NCBI GenBank assembly: GCA_965205595.1
Contig: CBDBHI010000026.1
Location: forward strand, 62,001-126,000
Reading direction: 5' to 3'
From: CATQHP01 sp965205595
GTDB taxonomy: Bacteria; Acidobacteriota; Terriglobia; Bryobacterales; UBA6623
Length of the DNA: 64,000 bases
Positions 63,439 to 64,000 of the stretch are shown one piece after another (position 1 is the stretch's first letter; each line of letters starts with the position of its first letter). A model generated the notes under the pieces. It searched no databases, was not told where the DNA came from, and saw nothing but the letters and a program-made list of their open reading frames with translations. The position numbers and the translations under genes were made by a program.

Positions 63439-64000
63439 TTACTCTTGGTCGCGTAATTCTTCGGTCCAGTTTTGAACGATATGGAGGACTGACACTGGCC
63501 CTTTATTTATCGAATCGACGAGCACAAAGCGCTGCCCGTCTGGGGCTACGTCGTAGCTGGTGAAGCCGCTCCCCAGACCTGGATTTCGAAACAACGGTTC
63601 GGCGTAGATTACGCGGAAGCCCCCGTCGAGAGAGACCCGTGCGGAATACAGTTGCTCGTCCCCGACATAGAACAGCTCGTCGCCGACCCAACGGGGAGAC
63701 TGGCCCCCGTTCTCGGACACCTGCCAGCGCCTCGACCCATCGGGAAACGTCGTCACGTACACTTCACTGCGACCGGAGGCGTCGGACTGGTAGGCCACGT
63801 ACCGGTCTTCTGGAGAGAAGACCGGGTTTATCTCCCTGGCGTCGGTGGCGATAAGCTCATGGGGCTCCCACGTGCTGTCGTCCGAGCGCTGCAGGTACAG
63901 AATGTCACCCTCCTGGTTTACGAGGAAGTAACGCCCGTCGTCCGACCAATCTCCAACGTTCTGCCCCTCGGCTGTATCGAAAATCTTGTACGCTTCGCCG
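63439..64000 (-). CDS. PD40/TolB beta-propeller protein, C-terminal part (runs off the window)
   Basis: The minus-strand frame is open from 64000. Propeller blades are visible: WSDDGRYFLVNQEGDILYLQ, FSPEDRYVAYQSDASGRSEV, YVTTFPDGSRRWQVSENGGQ, SPRWVGDELFYVGDEQLYSA, YDVAPDGQRFVLVDSINKGP. It ends VLHIVQNWTEELRDQE-stop. This is the sensor part of the Ser/Thr kinase or winged-helix regulator type seen at 49296 and 55821; the N-terminal effector lies outside the window. It is the only surviving owner of the tail found as fossils at 49087, 51792 and 57310. Confidence 0.9.
   Translation of the reverse strand, partial: GEAYKIFDTAEGQNVGDWSDDGRYFLVNQEGDILYLQRSDDSTWEPHELIATDAREINPVFSPEDRYVAYQSDASGRSEVYVTTFPDGSRRWQVSENGGQSPRWVGDELFYVGDEQLYSARVSLDGGFRVIYAEPLFRNPGLGSGFTSYDVAPDGQRFVLVDSINKGPVSVLHIVQNWTEELRDQE

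Overview
The window looks like a piece of an Acidobacteriota chromosome, probably from a Solibacter/Bryobacterales-like lineage. This is inferred from gene content, not from a marker gene. The signs are a Solibacter-type TIGR03437 lipoprotein, a TonB protein with a glycine-rich linker, Ser/Thr kinases and winged-helix regulators of the PD40/TolB beta-propeller type, Tat-exported sulfatases and a PilZ protein. LptD shows that the cell has an LPS outer membrane. No rRNA, tRNA, CRISPR array or prophage was seen.

Layout. 1-3700 is a decayed zone. A patatin-like phospholipase fused through a membrane helix to an OpuAC-type (osmoprotectant-binding) domain is split by an IS630 element and also frameshifted, and it is followed by a fossil Ser/Thr kinase. 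3700-12000 carries a ThDP enzyme, a DinB-like protein, lptD, a membrane methyltransferase, and a coupled zinc-ribbon/TPR protein plus CLC antiporter. 12000-25900 is ordinary core and accessory content: two sulfatases, an orphan Tat-exported subunit, a porin with a strong terminator, a HypA-like protein, a DSD1-like enzyme, RidA, TonB, PilZ, an SGNH-TPR protein and an amidase. 26000-28600 is a compact sulfate-assimilation operon (sat-cysH-cysC) read leftward, with a perfect inverted repeat ahead of it. 28800-43500 holds an HD-GYP/GAF/degenerate GGDEF protein, a Na+/Ca2+ exchanger, DUF3604 and ACT-DUF5612 proteins, a winged-helix AAA+ ATPase, galactokinase, a lipoprotein peptidase-like hydrolase with an ABC-2 exporter, and ferrochelatase.

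43800-64000 is an unstable region. A TIGR03437 lipoprotein gene is cut by a DDE (rve) element with a 6-bp target duplication. It is followed by MFS genes, a regulator-propeller gene, a small catabolic block (mandelate-racemase-like enzyme, MFS transporter, creatininase-like hydrolase), and a Ser/Thr kinase whose periplasmic part has been replaced. Near the right edge an IS91-like element with its own tyrosine recombinase has been hit by an IS21 element with a 5-bp duplication. Short fossils of the same C-terminal tail and a duplicated ~320-bp intergenic block show that kinase/propeller genes once stood here in tandem on the minus strand and were lost or moved.

Working together: sulfatases plus Sat/CysH/CysC fit sulfate scavenging from sulfated polymers. 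LptD, the porin and TonB serve the outer membrane. The kinases, the wHTH-propeller regulator, HD-GYP and PilZ form a signalling complement. All function calls come from reading the protein sequences by eye; no database search was run.
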